Part shown: positions 1 through 10,720 of the stretch, piece by piece
How positions within the stretch are numbered: the stretch's first letter is position 1
How the letters are laid out: every line of letters starts with the position of its first letter
NCBI GenBank assembly: GCA_947095585.1
Contig: OX352761.1
Coordinates: 86,370,419 to 86,434,418, forward strand
Direction: 5' to 3'
Length of the DNA stretch: 64,000 bases
Source of the DNA: Nephrocerus scutellatus
Taxonomy: Eukaryota > Arthropoda > Insecta > Diptera > Pipunculidae
Program-made: the position numbers and the translations under genes
Notes under the pieces: model-generated
Seen by the model: only the letters and a program-made list of their open reading frames with translations
What the model was told of the DNA's origin: nothing
Databases searched by the model: none

Positions 1-900
1 GGCCCAGTCTTCGCATATTTTTAGGCGTCCATATTTAAAATATGTTTCTTCTTGTATATTCGTTTATAATTGTTCTCATATATACTTTTTGCACTTTTTC
101 ACAGTGTTCACACATTAATAATAATTGCAGTAAAGGCATTAAATCTCCGCCACTCTTTTAAAATTGGTACTGGATCTTTTGCCCTATGGCGTATTAGCAC
201 AATTTCACTGTTCTGCTATGCGGGCTACTTTATCGTTTTTTTTTTGTTGTTTTTATGCACTGCTTTTACTTTTTCTTTAAATTTATTAGTTTTTAAAAGA
301 AAATGGCAATGCCACACTTTTTGTAATACTCTGCTTTAAATTCACAATCAAAAAAAAGTTTAAAAATTTTGTCTTCACAAGTTCCTTGGTCTCAACTCCA
401 AATCGGACTTCTTACATCGATGGTTCACTTTCGACTGACTCGACCGCGACTCTTCCTTCTTTTTCTACTCGCCAAAATTTGCTAATCATTCCAAGAATTT
501 TCTAGAAAAGACTTATAAACTTAGCGCGAAAATCTTTTCTTTTCTCTTCTTCTCTTCTCTTTTTCCTATTTTTCCTTTTCTAATAAAATCTAATTCCTTC
601 TCTCCGTCCCTTTTTTTTTTTTTTAAAAATGTCGTTACATTTACATTTAAACACCGAACATGGATTTTGCATAAATGTTACAACACCAATAACGATCTTT
701 TTGCACACACATTCCTATGAATGGTCTTCGAATACTCAAACCTTAGCGACCATAATAAGTAGGTATAAAGCTCTTAGTTTATAGTGACGTCCTGCAGCCC
801 CATCTGAATTACAACAAGCATGGTGAATTCAAGATTTATTAATTGTGTGTTCATTGTGAATACTGGTGCTGCAATCAGCTGATTTGGTCACATATTATGT
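1..900. other. AT-rich spacer without a gene
   Basis: No coding region with recognisable similarity. The pyrimidine-rich stretch at about 400-640 resembles, in composition and order of short words, the same kind of stretch inside the large Gypsy LTRs further right (about 13330-13640 and 24840-25090), so this may be an old diverged piece of that LTR family. The short open frame at 70-339 is hydrophobic and low-complexity and looks like a chance frame. Confidence 0.5.
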
Positions 901-901
901 A

Positions 902-1852
902 CAGGGTTTTTCAATAAGAGCACTTCAACTTTTTTTTTGAATAAAACACAAACTGTTCGACTTTTGAACTAACTTTTTTTTATTAACGAATTTGAACATA
1001 TACATATGATACATTTAAGTATGAAACTCGATTTCTTTTGCATGACCACCGCGTGCACGTTTTACGAAGTCCAATATTTGAACCCAATTTTCGACCACTC
1101 TTTCGCATAAATCGGCCGAAATTCCAGCCATTTCACGTTCAATATTGGCTCTGAGCTCTTGCAACGTCGCCGGCTTATTGGCATAGACCAATGACTTCAT
1201 ATAACCCCAAAGAAAATAATCTAGAGGTGTCAAATCACACGAGCGCGGCGGCCACTGGACGGGCCCATTTCGCGAAATAACACGCTCATCGAACTTAGTC
1301 TTCAATAACGCGATTGTATCGTGTGCTGTGTGGCATGTGGCCCCGTCCTGCTGAAACCACATGTCGTCCAAGTCCATTCCATTCAATTGCGGCCAAAAAA
1401 AATCGTTTATCATATCGCGGTACCGATTTCCATTAACAGTAACGTGGCGATCGTTATCGTCGATGAAAAAATATGGCCCAATGACGCCGCCGGCATGTAA
1501 TCCGCACCAAACAGTGACTTTTTCGGGATGCAACGGTGCTTCATGAATCACGTGTGGGTTGCTTTCTGCCCAGTAACGCATATTTTGCTTGTTGACAAAT
1601 CCATCTAGCCAAAAGTGAGCCTCATCGCTGAAGATGATTTTTCGGTGAAAATGTGCTCTTAAAGTAGCGGCAACAGAACGATTATTTTGATAAAAAATTT
1701 GCACGATTTGCAATCGCTGTTCACATGTGTAGCGTTCCATGGTGAAATGTATACTAATGAAGTTTCCAAATGACAAAAGAACAATAAAAAATATGGCGTC
1801 GTTCGCCGTCCCTATCGGAGAAAAGTTGAAGCGCACCTGTTGAAACACCCGA
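902..1852 (-). mobile_element. Internally deleted Tc1/mariner-type transposon
   Basis: The element is bounded by TA dinucleotides at 900-901 and 1853-1854, the expected target duplication of this superfamily. The ends are imperfect terminal inverted repeats of about 30 bp: the left end begins CAGGGTTTTTCAATAAGAGC and the reverse complement of the right end begins TCGGGTGTTTCAACAGGTGC; both then run into TTCAACTTTT. The interior encodes a shortened transposase on the minus strand. At about 950 bp it is shorter than the roughly 1.3 kb usual for intact members, because the middle of the transposase is missing. Confidence 0.85.
1015..1740 (-). pseudogene. Tc1/mariner transposase with an internal in-frame deletion
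   Basis: This would be the cut-and-paste transposase of the surrounding element. From the Met at 1740 (MERYTCEQRLQIVQIF) the frame is open for 241 codons. The first ~30 residues look like the start of the DNA-binding helix-turn-helix; they are joined directly to the catalytic domain (KIIFSDEAHFWLDGF), so the rest of the DNA-binding region and the linker is missing. Three acidic catalytic positions are visible: IFSDEAHF, WFQQDGATCHT and SCDLTPLDYFLWGY. The frame also runs 39 codons upstream through the inverted repeat, which is probably chance. With most of the DNA-binding region gone it should not work as a normal transposase. An alternative is a domesticated fragment, for which there is no direct evidence. 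Confidence 0.8.
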
Positions 1853-1854
1853 TA

Positions 1855-2340
1855 CAAGAAATTACGTCAATGTGTCATATTTTGGTCGGTCGCGTGTTTG
1901 CTTTCTCCTTTATTTTTTTATTGCATAAATTTAAGCAATTTTTGTATTCGGTCGCGAGTGAATGGAACGTTCTTAATCGTTTCCGTGTGTCGAGAAGATT
2001 GGGTGTCAATCCAGCCCCTCGTCTTTGACAAATTGGATTTCGAAACTCCGCAGCTTTCCAGCGGAGGTGGCAGAGTTTCTTCAATTTTTGTTGTTGTTTT
2101 TTTGTTGATAAAACAACATACTATACAGGTGAGTGTAAATTTTTTTTCCCAGAGACGTGTATCCTTCCTTTTTTTATTAAATGTAATATGTTTACTAAAA
2201 GGGGGGATCGCGTCTCGATATAATTGTTTATTTTAGATTTGGTACTGTTTGTTTCCTTTTGTTTATTTCAGGTGCAGTTGGAGTAGTGCAGATGCAGACA
2301 GGTACATACGGAGTAGTGTGTTTGTGGGCATACGCAACAA
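1855..2340. other. Unassigned spacer
   Basis: No gene recognised. A short inverted pair GAAACTC / GAGTTTC at about 2040-2080 flanks a purine-rich loop. The stretch is otherwise T-rich, with no match to the other repeats in the window. Confidence 0.4.
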
Positions 2341-2344
2341 CTCC

Positions 2345-2805
2345 ATCCCCCTAGAGCTGTCTTACCATCACCATTCAACTCAGCGACCCCGAAAACCATG
2401 GAATCAGCACTAATATCGGTCACCCCCATCCCCCTAGTGCTGTCTTACCATCACCATTCAACTCGGCGACCCCGAAAAAACCATAGAATCGACACTAATA
2501 TCGGTCACCCCCCGCCTCAGTTATCGACCCCCGTCTCACTAGAGCTGTCTTACCATCACCATTCAACTCAGCGACCTCGAAAACCATAGAATCGACACTA
2601 ATATCGGTCACCCACCAACCTGCGACGATACAAAACTCATCCAGCAGCCACCCACAGCCAAAAAACGTGCCTATATTTGATTCCATATAGTATTCCATAT
2701 ATGCATACCAAGTTTGGTTGAAATTGGTCAAGGCGTTCCAGAGCTAGTTAGGCGCAAATATATATACAAATAAATTCTCTATTTTATATAGGTATATAGA
2801 TGAAA
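2345..2805 (+). repeat. Short copy of a minisatellite-bearing interspersed repeat
   Basis: Three units of a roughly 100-bp tandem repeat start near 2357, 2439 and 2546. Each has the phrase CTGTCTTACCATCACCATTC, then CAGCGACC, CGAAAACCAT and AATATCGGTCACC. They are followed by a unique tail containing GGTTGAAATTGGTCAAGGCG and ending in TAAATTCTCTATTTTATATA. The same units and tail occur in longer copies at 36995-38386 and 40263-42326. Class is unknown; the order of a conserved tail after a variable tandem array is typical of non-autonomous interspersed repeats. The coding potential is nil. Confidence 0.75.
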
Positions 2806-3456
2806 AAAATAAAAAAAATTAGTGACATTGTGTTGTCGTTGTAAACAAACGAACCATTACTAGGTTCCATAAACATACCACCGACGATCGAAAGAACTGC
2901 AGCAAACACTAGGTGGTGGTCATGATGAACTGGGTGGTGGTCAGTGGCTAAAGCGAGGTTAGTGGTTGGAGTAGTGGTTGTTGGGTGGTTCGTGGGTGTA
3001 GGGGGTCAGTTGGATGGGAGTCATTGGGGCAGACGGGTAGCGCCGGGTATTTCCGCAAATATTAAATAAAAATAAAAACTCCTGCCATCATATTTTATAC
3101 AAAACATATATTAAAGCAAATTCATTTTCACAATAACAAAACGCTAAAATGAACATGATATAAAATATAATAAAGTAATTAGAGGACGTTCTAATACCAG
3201 TTATTATTTTTTTCGTATACTTGAACATTACGACGGGTTGTTTTGGATTTGAGTTCCAAGTTAAACGTGTATAGCCAGCAGTGCAAAATTTAAATGAATT
3301 TCTAATGGTCCTGAAGACATTTAACAAAAAATATTTTGCGAAGTCGATTTGCATAGTTGATTTTTGAGTGCAAAGTATAAAATGCAAACTAGTTGAAGTT
3401 GAAATATTTTTAATTAGTATTTGATGATAGACGTCGAAATTTACTTCGCTTGGAAA
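2806..3456. other. Spacer and 3' flank of GCN1
   Basis: About 2900-3040 is a G-rich run of GGTGGT/GTGGT motifs on the plus strand (C-rich on the GCN1 strand), with no coding potential. From about 3060 the sequence is AT-rich and includes the GCN1 3' untranslated region immediately left of the stop codon. The small minus-strand frame at 3088-3387 has no recognisable domain. Confidence 0.45.
3409..3414 (-). terminator. Candidate polyadenylation signal for GCN1
   Basis: ATTAAA on the minus strand lies about 43 nt past the GCN1 stop codon. It is the commonest variant of AATAAA. Its position would give a very short 3' untranslated region, so a further downstream site is possible. Confidence 0.35.
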
Positions 3457-6400
3457 TCAAGACAGGAGTGTATCGTCAAGTTCCTCTTCTTTACCGACGG
3501 GTTGAATGACGACTTTCCTTAAAACCTTACTTACTACCTCACTTAGTGAGTCTTTCGCTCCTGATTCCAAAAGCAAAATACATTTTTGATAAGTATCTTC
3601 GCCATTTCGCAGTCTTAGTATTGAAACAAGAGCAATCTCAGAATTCGATTTAACGTAACCATTTTTTTCTTTGGTACCATTAACCAACATTGGTATAAGT
3701 GATTTCATCAACTCAGGTGTAGTTTTTTCGGCAGGAATAACTTTAGCCAAATGATTACAGCTCTTGGCAACAATTTGTTTAACCTCGTTGCTATTGTGAT
3801 TCATTGCACGAACAAATGGAACGACAACTGCCTGGGGGCATGAAATATTTTTTAATAGGCAATACTGCAAGAGATATGCTGAAGCACGAACACCGTTACT
3901 CGCAATTGGTACTTTATCTGATGCAATGCACGAAACAATATTTTTAGCTATCTTAGTCTCGTAGTTGCAAGTATAAATGGACGCGGGGCATTCTTTAAGT
4001 GCTACAAATAGTACCACAGTCCGGCCATGGCGCAAGGTCAAATCATCTCCAAAATCTTCGTTAAGCACGTGATTTTTAAGAAGGTCATCCAGTTGGTCAT
4101 TCGATAAATATTTACATAAGGCTCCAAGACAGCCAGAAACCGCACTGCGTGTAACGTCTTCTGGATGGCCAAGCATAGAAATAAGAGTTCCATAGATTTG
4201 TTTCTTTAAAGGTTCAGACATTTTGTCTCCAGCTGGTGTGATGATGCCACGGAGAGCTTGAAGCATCGTCTCTCTCACTGCCGAGTCATCGCTGTTCTTT
4301 ATACCATTGTGCATTTCGGTAAAAAGTGGATCGGCTCTCATATGAATGACAACCAATTCGGCCAACGCTTGACCAGCCTTCATGCGCACAGCACGATTTG
4401 GATCGTGTAAAGCCTTTAGAAAAGTTGTCTGTAATTGTGGCAAGAACTGCTTTAGCATAACACCGACCTTGTGCAACAAAATAGCCAATGTCTCAAGGAC
4501 AGCTGCCTTCACGCCGGCGTTAAAACGATCACCCAAAATACGAATCAGAGGGCCAGTAATATGTACGACAGATGGCTGCAGAGACTGTGGACTTGTTAGA
4601 AAAATTATCTCACCCAAACCTTGTGCAGCATTCTCCTTTTCCTCCGGTAGACCATTTAAAATAGACTCACGAAAAACTGGTAGCAATGGTGTTATCCCTT
4701 TTGGTAAGCAGAATCCAGGTAGCTCGCCTCCCTTTAGGTCGCTAGCTGCAAAACGAACTGCTTGACGAACGTCTGAAACAGCAGCTATTTGTTGAGCTGA
4801 ATCGAGCCCTTTAATTACTGCATTAAGAGCATCCCAAGACCTCTGCAAAATGTCTCTATCTCCGTCAGCTAAAAGTCTTAATAAACAACGTAGCAACTGT
4901 GGGACATATTGAGAGTAATCTCCAGGTGAATGAGTGCAGAAAGCAGAAAGCAAACTGGCAGCTGAGTTGCGTGTCGCTAAATGGTCCGATTTTGAAGAAC
5001 TCATTAATGTATCCATTATAGTGCGTATACCGACTTCGTCGCTAACAGAAAGAATTACAGCTTGACAATATTCCAGTTCCTGATTTTCATTCGTTGTTCC
5101 TTGGGCATTCGAGAGAGCCTGTAGTAAAGCCGATAATATTTTAGGAAGATATTTAGTATGTGCCTCGCCTGCAACTGAGACAAGGACGGAAAGAGCCTTA
5201 GTATTCACAGGAGGTGATGTTAACTGTGGCACCAAGTATGGCAAAACTACTCGTGATTTAATGGACATAACTTGGCGAAGACCATCTAATGTATTTTCAG
5301 CAACTTCCGGATCAGGATCGGATAATCCATCTAACATCGAAGGCAGAATATCATCTAAAGCACGCGATCCTACAGTAGAATGTAAGGACTCAAAAGTTTT
5401 AGCAGCAGCTTCACGTACCTCAGGCAAGGGATCCGAAAGAGCTTTACGTACAGTTGGCACCAAACTATTTACGAAGGTCAAAACCATGTCTTTTGAAGTG
5501 GATCCCATAATTTCAGACAATCCTATACAAACGCCTTGTCGTTGGTCGGCTTGGTCGGAATTCAGTCCCCGCTCAAGAATTGGGATAATTTCTGGCAAGA
5601 CGCGTTCGCCAAGTTTGCGAACAAGATCGCCCAATGTACGTGCCGCAACTTGACGCTTGTCATAACTGGTACTAGCCAAGCAACCCAGTAACAGGCTAAA
5701 GAGCGTCGGTAAAATTTCTCGCAGAGTTCGCGGTGTATTGGTGACTACAACCTTCCACACATGTAAAGCCGCTTGCCGGACCATTAAAGACACATCACTG
5801 CGCCCCATGTACAAACCAGCTAAAACGCGATTTCGTCGCTCAGCGCCCAAAAATCGAATAATGGCGGTATGTGATTGCTCTGTCCCAAAGTTATCGTCTT
5901 CGCTTGCCGTTTCTGTAGTCATCTTACCAGAAACTCCAGAAATCCTGTACAGAAGATCTCCTAAAAGTTGGACCGAACTAAAACGAATCCTCCAATTATC
6001 GTCAAATAAGCCCTTTTCTAATTCTGGAAGCAATAGTGTTACTGCTGACTCGGCATAAAGATTTACAATACGTTGACCGGCTTTAAGGGCAGTGTCCCTT
6101 ACATATTCGTTTTCATCGGCCAATGCTTTGAGAATTGGATTAATAATTTGACCAATATATGGTGTAAATTCCTTTGAGAAGGCTCCTGGCATATAAATAA
6201 ACATCATAATATAACCATCCTTTACGTGCGGTGCAATATCTGTACGCTCAGCTGTGGCTATAATCTCAGGCATCAGTTTGTGCAGTTTCTCAACACCTAA
6301 TCCGCCAACTACTTCAGAAAGACCTTGTGCAGCTCCACTACGATCAACGCTGCTTGTCTCCGATGTTAATGTCTGCATTAACCATGGCAGTAAATCTTCG

Positions 6401-9400
6401 AACGAAGACTCCCCCATACCCCGTACCATTGCACCCAACGCTCTGGCAGAAACAGCTCGAACTTCTGGTACAGGATCAAGCAGTGACATTTTAAGACCTG
6501 GAATAATATTGGGAAGATATGGTGTTAAATCCTTCTGATCCGTAAGTGAGTACATGTTCCCAATAATTTGTGCGGCCATTTTTCGTGTCTCCGTAGAACG
6601 ATCCATAAACGCCCTCTGCACGACTGGCATAATAAGAGCCAACGATGGAGCATCAATAAAATGGACAAATTTTGTTTGCAACAAACTATGTAGACAAATT
6701 GAAGTATTCTTTGATGGATCCTCTAGGGCTTTTAGTAACACTGGCACTATTGCTTGGATTTCAGGATTTTTAATTACTGAACCAATCACTTTTAGAGCTC
6801 CAGATCCCGCCTCTTGCACCTTTGTGTGCGAATCTCCAAGAACTTCAATAAGTTTGGGCACAATACTTGGCAAGCAGGAGGAAAGCTGCTTAGGAGCGCA
6901 GAATGCCATGGCACCCAACAATTCAACGGAAGCGGTTTTTGTTCTCCAAGAATCTTCGTCTAATGCGTCTAACAGTGAGGGTAGTACTAGTTTCACACCA
7001 TGGGCCGATAGTTTTCCCATTACTACCTTTGCAGTGTCATCAGCAGCTTGCCGAACGTATTGAGAAGAATCTCCGAAGCACTGTAATAAGTGAGGTAAAA
7101 CGTGGACAATATAAGGTTCAAATAATCGACCTAATGTCGTACAGAGAACTTCGAAGGCAAACAAAGCGCCTTCTCTAGACTTGTAGTTTTTCTTTTCTTG
7201 TATGTACGTTGTCAACTTGGACATAATATCAAGCTGTTTAAGAGACAAAATTCCTAGTCCCTTAACTATTCCAGCGATCCCGTAAGCAGCCCCACGCCTT
7301 TCACCATATCTGTCTGACTTTACCAACAATTGAAGCAAGCGCTTAACCATGGCTGGTGCCTCTACTTTAACAGATGGCATAAGATGTGGCAAGCAGTTCG
7401 CCACAGCTTCCTGCACTTGTTGAGATGGTGTGGAAAGTGCAGCTAATAATCGTTTGACGATTGGTTCGATTCGATTGTCTTCTTTTTCCAAATGACGCGC
7501 TAATGACCCCATAAGAATTACAACTGCCTGTCGAATGTTGTCAAAATTTTGTGATTTTGGTGCTTTATCTAGAAAATCTTCAAATACGGGAAGTAAATTA
7601 ATAATAGTTTCTTTTCCATGCAAATCTACAATTGTTAACGCAGCAGCGAGCATTTCCTTATGAACAATTTCTTCACGATCGCCAAGGCCTTGTGAAACCA
7701 TAAACTGCATCACTCGGTTTACATCTTCCAAAGAAAAGAATTGAGCCACTTGAGATATGGCAATTGCCACACCACGTCTTGGACCCCATTGATCAATGGC
7801 AGGCTCAATCTCCCTATTAAACTTATCTAGTTTCGGCGGAATCATAGTTAGCTTCTCTTGGTACACAGCCAAAAGTTGGCTTAGCAAATTTTGTGCCAAC
7901 TCTTTATTATCCTTTAGAATGGGTACAAATGATCTCGCAACCGCTTTTTGAATGCACGATTCTGGATGAATGACATCGCTCATCAGCTCGGTAATATCTA
8001 CAGCAGATAGTTCCAACTTGGCCTTTTCCCATAAATCATTGGCGAGAAGCCTGTTTTCTTCGGAAACATCGTATTTAGCCACCCAGAAACGCCGAATTAT
8101 TCTTCGACAAAGATCTTGATTACCACTTTGCTTTTTAGGCAGAGCTTTAACAATTATAGAAAGAGCTCGAAGCGCAACGTCACGTGTTGCTTCTAAATTA
8201 CTTTGAAGTGCTGTTAAAAAAAGTTCAATTTCTTCCTTGCCGGCAAGTGCACAGTAATCATCACCAGAACTGGTCCTAGCTACTTCAAGAAGACTTGCAA
8301 CGGCTTGCGTTTGAATTCGGCCACGGTGAGAGGAAATTAGATGCAAGAGCAAACGGAACATTTCAAGGCGCGGCATATATTTTGGATGCCTGTAGTCAGA
8401 GAGTTCACCGTTAACTGAATCACCTTTAACTTGGGCATGATTCTCTATTAATTGAATCCCCATAAGAAGAAATTCCTCATTACTAGATATACATTTGAAA
8501 ATCAATGCCCGTTTAAGGAATTCAAATGCATAGCAAAAAGCTGGCGCATCTAAAAGAGGATTTTCTTCCTCGACATCTACTTCATTTATATCATCCATTT
8601 GAGCCACAGTTGTTTCATGCAACTTTACTAATGTTTCCACAAGTGCCTCGCCCAAATCTTGTTTAATCCATTTTTCCTTAAGATCACAATGCGGTTTTGA
8701 TAACCGCAAAATAGTTGTTGCGAGATTATGCCCCAACTCGCTTAGCTCGCCTGTAAAACATGTATTTCGTAGATGATAAAACAACTCAGTGACTGGTGCT
8801 GCAGCTAATGGAGTTTGAAGAACTCTTAAAATAGAACTAAGAAGCTTTGAAAAATGCAGAGAAACTTGTTTAGCGTTTCCAGCACAGGCTGCATGCAGAA
8901 TAGATATAAGAGAATCTAGTTTTTCGCTGAGGACTTTTAGGCGCAATTTTATTGCTTTTTCTTTCTCAGTTTGATTCTTAATACCTTCCTGTTGCTTCGG
9001 TGTTAATTGCGGTGGTTTCGCTTTTCCCTCTTTACGCCTTTTTTCTTCAATTTCCCGACGTAGTTGCAGTTCCTCCAACTGTTCTTTGTAACTATAGACT
9101 TTGTTTTCACGTTTAAGACCTACTGTTGTGTAGATATCATCACTGTTAGGAATCACGCTTTTGTCATAAAGTTCCCCGTCCGGCGTAAGGTACGTAAAAT
9201 ATTCTTCGTCGGTAACACTGCACATATTGGCATCATTCAGGTCTGTTGTTACTTTTGTAATTAAGATGGGGAGTACTACATCTGGACTAAGACGTGTAAT
9301 AGATGCAACAGCATTCTCGTACATTTTATTAGCTTTATAATTATCAATAAGCATCTCAGTAATTTGCTTTACATTTAAAGAAATGAATGACTTCGGGTCA

Positions 9401-10359
9401 AGTTCGAAATTATACTTCAGAATGCTCTCCCAAAGTTCGGGATCATTTGAAACGACTGCAGGATGGTGGCAGCATAGTATTAACTGGATCGCTAGGACTT
9501 GGGCATCAGCACATGATATGTTGTCAAACTCGCATATTTTTTGAATTGCGTCAACAAACGCATATGAAGGAATGGCATTATCATCAGCATTCGTTTCTCC
9601 ATCATACTGTATTTTCGCTGTGTCAATATAGTTTTTAAGCTCGGTTAGCATATGCTTTGCATATATGACACCATCGTCATGTCGTAATACTTTTGGGACC
9701 ACTTCTAAACAATAGTTACGTACCTTACTGGAACACGATGTTATGCTGTAGACAATTGCTCTAAAAAGTAGATACGGTGAACCCTTCAACTTGGTAAAAT
9801 GCTGTGTAAGCAATATTTCAGCCATTAGTGTTACATAGCATAAACTATCACTGGGCGCAGAGGTAACATATCGCTCCGAGAGAAAAATTTGTTTATTCAT
9901 GTCAAAAATCACGTTCCAAAACGAATTAATTTTCGGGTCACTAGTCATATTCTCAGTTTTTAAAATAAGACATGCAGCACAAACAGCTTCGGACACCAAT
10001 GGTATTTGCGTCGAATTTTGATTTGCTTTTTCGACTGTCTTCAACAGCAATGAGGTGAAGTCTACATCCAGACTAAGATGCGCATTCTGTAGACATGCAA
10101 GAAGCCATTGCAAATATGAGACGCGAACTGATTGTGTTGTGGACTTCAGTTCTAGCCCTCTCTTGAAAAGATCTGAGACTCTTTTAGGAAGTTCTCCAGT
10201 GAAATTGATAGACCAGAGACTAAACATATCTAAAGTGTGGCAAAGCACTTTCTCCTGAATTTCACTTTCTAAAGCTTTAGTAAATAGATCGGTAGCAGTA
10301 TTCATAATTGAACTTATCTCAGCCGAAGTAATCGCGTTGTAGCTCAAGTTTCCAGCACC
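3457..10359 (-). CDS. GCN1: GCN1, activator of the eIF2-alpha kinase GCN2 (5'-partial, one long exon)
   Basis: GCN1 is a giant HEAT-repeat scaffold that binds translating or collided ribosomes and presents uncharged tRNA signals to GCN2 during amino-acid stress; it acts in the cytoplasm. The 2,300-codon open frame aligns end to end with animal GCN1 from about human residue 340 to the C terminus, ending EEELDDTLLS where the human protein ends EQVDDTILT. Visible parts: N-terminal HEAT repeats; a charged, probably coiled segment near residues 420-500 (KEQLEELQLRREIEEKRRKE); the eEF3-like HEAT block (GAAYGIAGIVKGLGILSLKQ, APSLALIMPVVQRAFMDRST); and the RWD-binding region that contacts GCN2 (ITGPLIRILGDRF, FLPQLQTTFLKALHDPNRAV, about residues 1880-2030). 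There are no stops or frameshifts, so it looks functional. The nominal first codon at 10347 is TTG; the frame really enters at a splice acceptor, exon start 10359. The first ~330 residues must lie on upstream exon(s) not recognised here. Confidence 0.97.
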   Translation of the reverse strand, partial: GAGNLSYNAITSAEISSIMNTATDLFTKALESEIQEKVLCHTLDMFSLWSINFTGELPKRVSDLFKRGLELKSTTQSVRVSYLQWLLACLQNAHLSLDVDFTSLLLKTVEKANQNSTQIPLVSEAVCAACLILKTENMTSDPKINSFWNVIFDMNKQIFLSERYVTSAPSDSLCYVTLMAEILLTQHFTKLKGSPYLLFRAIVYSITSCSSKVRNYCLEVVPKVLRHDDGVIYAKHMLTELKNYIDTAKIQYDGETNADDNAIPSYAFVDAIQKICEFDNISCADAQVLAIQLILCCHHPAVVSNDPELWESILKYNFELDPKSFISLNVKQITEMLIDNYKANKMYENAVASITRLSPDVVLPILITKVTTDLNDANMCSVTDEEYFTYLTPDGELYDKSVIPNSDDIYTTVGLKRENKVYSYKEQLEELQLRREIEEKRRKEGKAKPPQLTPKQQEGIKNQTEKEKAIKLRLKVLSEKLDSLISILHAACAGNAKQVSLHFSKLLSSILRVLQTPLAAAPVTELFYHLRNTCFTGELSELGHNLATTILRLSKPHCDLKEKWIKQDLGEALVETLVKLHETTVAQMDDINEVDVEEENPLLDAPAFCYAFEFLKRALIFKCISSNEEFLLMGIQLIENHAQVKGDSVNGELSDYRHPKYMPRLEMFRLLLHLISSHRGRIQTQAVASLLEVARTSSGDDYCALAGKEEIELFLTALQSNLEATRDVALRALSIIVKALPKKQSGNQDLCRRIIRRFWVAKYDVSEENRLLANDLWEKAKLELSAVDITELMSDVIHPESCIQKAVARSFVPILKDNKELAQNLLSQLLAVYQEKLTMIPPKLDKFNREIEPAIDQWGPRRGVAIAISQVAQFFSLEDVNRVMQFMVSQGLGDREEIVHKEMLAAALTIVDLHGKETIINLLPVFEDFLDKAPKSQNFDNIRQAVVILMGSLARHLEKEDNRIEPIVKRLLAALSTPSQQVQEAVANCLPHLMPSVKVEAPAMVKRLLQLLVKSDRYGERRGAAYGIAGIVKGLGILSLKQLDIMSKLTTYIQEKKNYKSREGALFAFEVLCTTLGRLFEPYIVHVLPHLLQCFGDSSQYVRQAADDTAKVVMGKLSAHGVKLVLPSLLDALDEDSWRTKTASVELLGAMAFCAPKQLSSCLPSIVPKLIEVLGDSHTKVQEAGSGALKVIGSVIKNPEIQAIVPVLLKALEDPSKNTSICLHSLLQTKFVHFIDAPSLALIMPVVQRAFMDRSTETRKMAAQIIGNMYSLTDQKDLTPYLPNIIPGLKMSLLDPVPEVRAVSARALGAMVRGMGESSFEDLLPWLMQTLTSETSSVDRSGAAQGLSEVVGGLGVEKLHKLMPEIIATAERTDIAPHVKDGYIMMFIYMPGAFSKEFTPYIGQIINPILKALADENEYVRDTALKAGQRIVNLYAESAVTLLLPELEKGLFDDNWRIRFSSVQLLGDLLYRISGVSGKMTTETASEDDNFGTEQSHTAIIRFLGAERRNRVLAGLYMGRSDVSLMVRQAALHVWKVVVTNTPRTLREILPTLFSLLLGCLASTSYDKRQVAARTLGDLVRKLGERVLPEIIPILERGLNSDQADQRQGVCIGLSEIMGSTSKDMVLTFVNSLVPTVRKALSDPLPEVREAAAKTFESLHSTVGSRALDDILPSMLDGLSDPDPEVAENTLDGLRQVMSIKSRVVLPYLVPQLTSPPVNTKALSVLVSVAGEAHTKYLPKILSALLQALSNAQGTTNENQELEYCQAVILSVSDEVGIRTIMDTLMSSSKSDHLATRNSAASLLSAFCTHSPGDYSQYVPQLLRCLLRLLADGDRDILQRSWDALNAVIKGLDSAQQIAAVSDVRQAVRFAASDLKGGELPGFCLPKGITPLLPVFRESILNGLPEEKENAAQGLGEIIFLTSPQSLQPSVVHITGPLIRILGDRFNAGVKAAVLETLAILLHKVGVMLKQFLPQLQTTFLKALHDPNRAVRMKAGQALAELVVIHMRADPLFTEMHNGIKNSDDSAVRETMLQALRGIITPAGDKMSEPLKKQIYGTLISMLGHPEDVTRSAVSGCLGALCKYLSNDQLDDLLKNHVLNEDFGDDLTLRHGRTVVLFVALKECPASIYTCNYETKIAKNIVSCIASDKVPIASNGVRASAYLLQYCLLKNISCPQAVVVPFVRAMNHNSNEVKQIVAKSCNHLAKVIPAEKTTPELMKSLIPMLVNGTKEKNGYVKSNSEIALVSILRLRNGEDTYQKCILLLESGAKDSLSEVVSKVLRKVVIQPVGKEEELDDTLLS

Positions 10360-10375
10360 CTGAAAATATTTAATT
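10360..10375 (-). other. Splice acceptor of the long GCN1 exon
   Basis: On the minus strand the sequence reads AATATTTTCAG and then GGTGCTGGAAAC, a good acceptor. The codons that follow (GAGNLSYNAIT) match the human GIGSVSHHVVS segment, so the reading frame is already inside the protein at this point. This shows that the apparent start is internal. Confidence 0.85.
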
Positions 10376-10379
10376 TAAA

Positions 10380-10720
10380 TTAGTATCGAGTTATTAAATA
10401 AGCTGAAAATAAATAAATATTCTCGATAAATGGACTAGTGTAGGTCGGTCCAAATACAATTTTTAATAAATAAAACGAATTATTTAATACATTATCTTAT
10501 TTTATCTATACAAATAAAAAATAAAATTTTGTGTGGTTGTTACGAGTATTTATGGAAACTTACATTTGCCAATGCATATTATTGGAAGGTGGAGGAAGGT
10601 TATAGGCTATAGTACACTCCATTTCCCCTCCCTTGTGGTCGAAAATATACAAACCGATTTTTATGAAATTTTTAATATATATTATTGGCACGCGAGGGAA
10701 GGTTTTAGGCTATAGTACGA
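10380..10720. repeat. AT-rich spacer with a two-copy direct repeat
   Basis: A phrase of about 40 bp is present twice, near 10577-10620 and 10680-10722: ATATTATTGG, then GGGAAGG or GGAGGAAGG, then GGCTATAGTAC. The pair looks like part of a diverged interspersed repeat. No coding content. Confidence 0.5.

Noticed and set aside
70..339. Putative membrane protein of 89 codons
   Set aside because: Hydrophobicity comes from T-rich low-complexity DNA; no similarity, no gene context.
4382..7178. Several plus-strand open frames of 83-169 codons antisense to GCN1
   Set aside because: They lie entirely within the conserved GCN1 exon and have no recognisable domains; they are shadows of its codon use.
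10347..10347. TTG as a start codon for GCN1
   Set aside because: It is preceded in frame by GAGN codons and a splice acceptor, and alignment to other GCN1 proteins continues upstream; it is an internal Leu.
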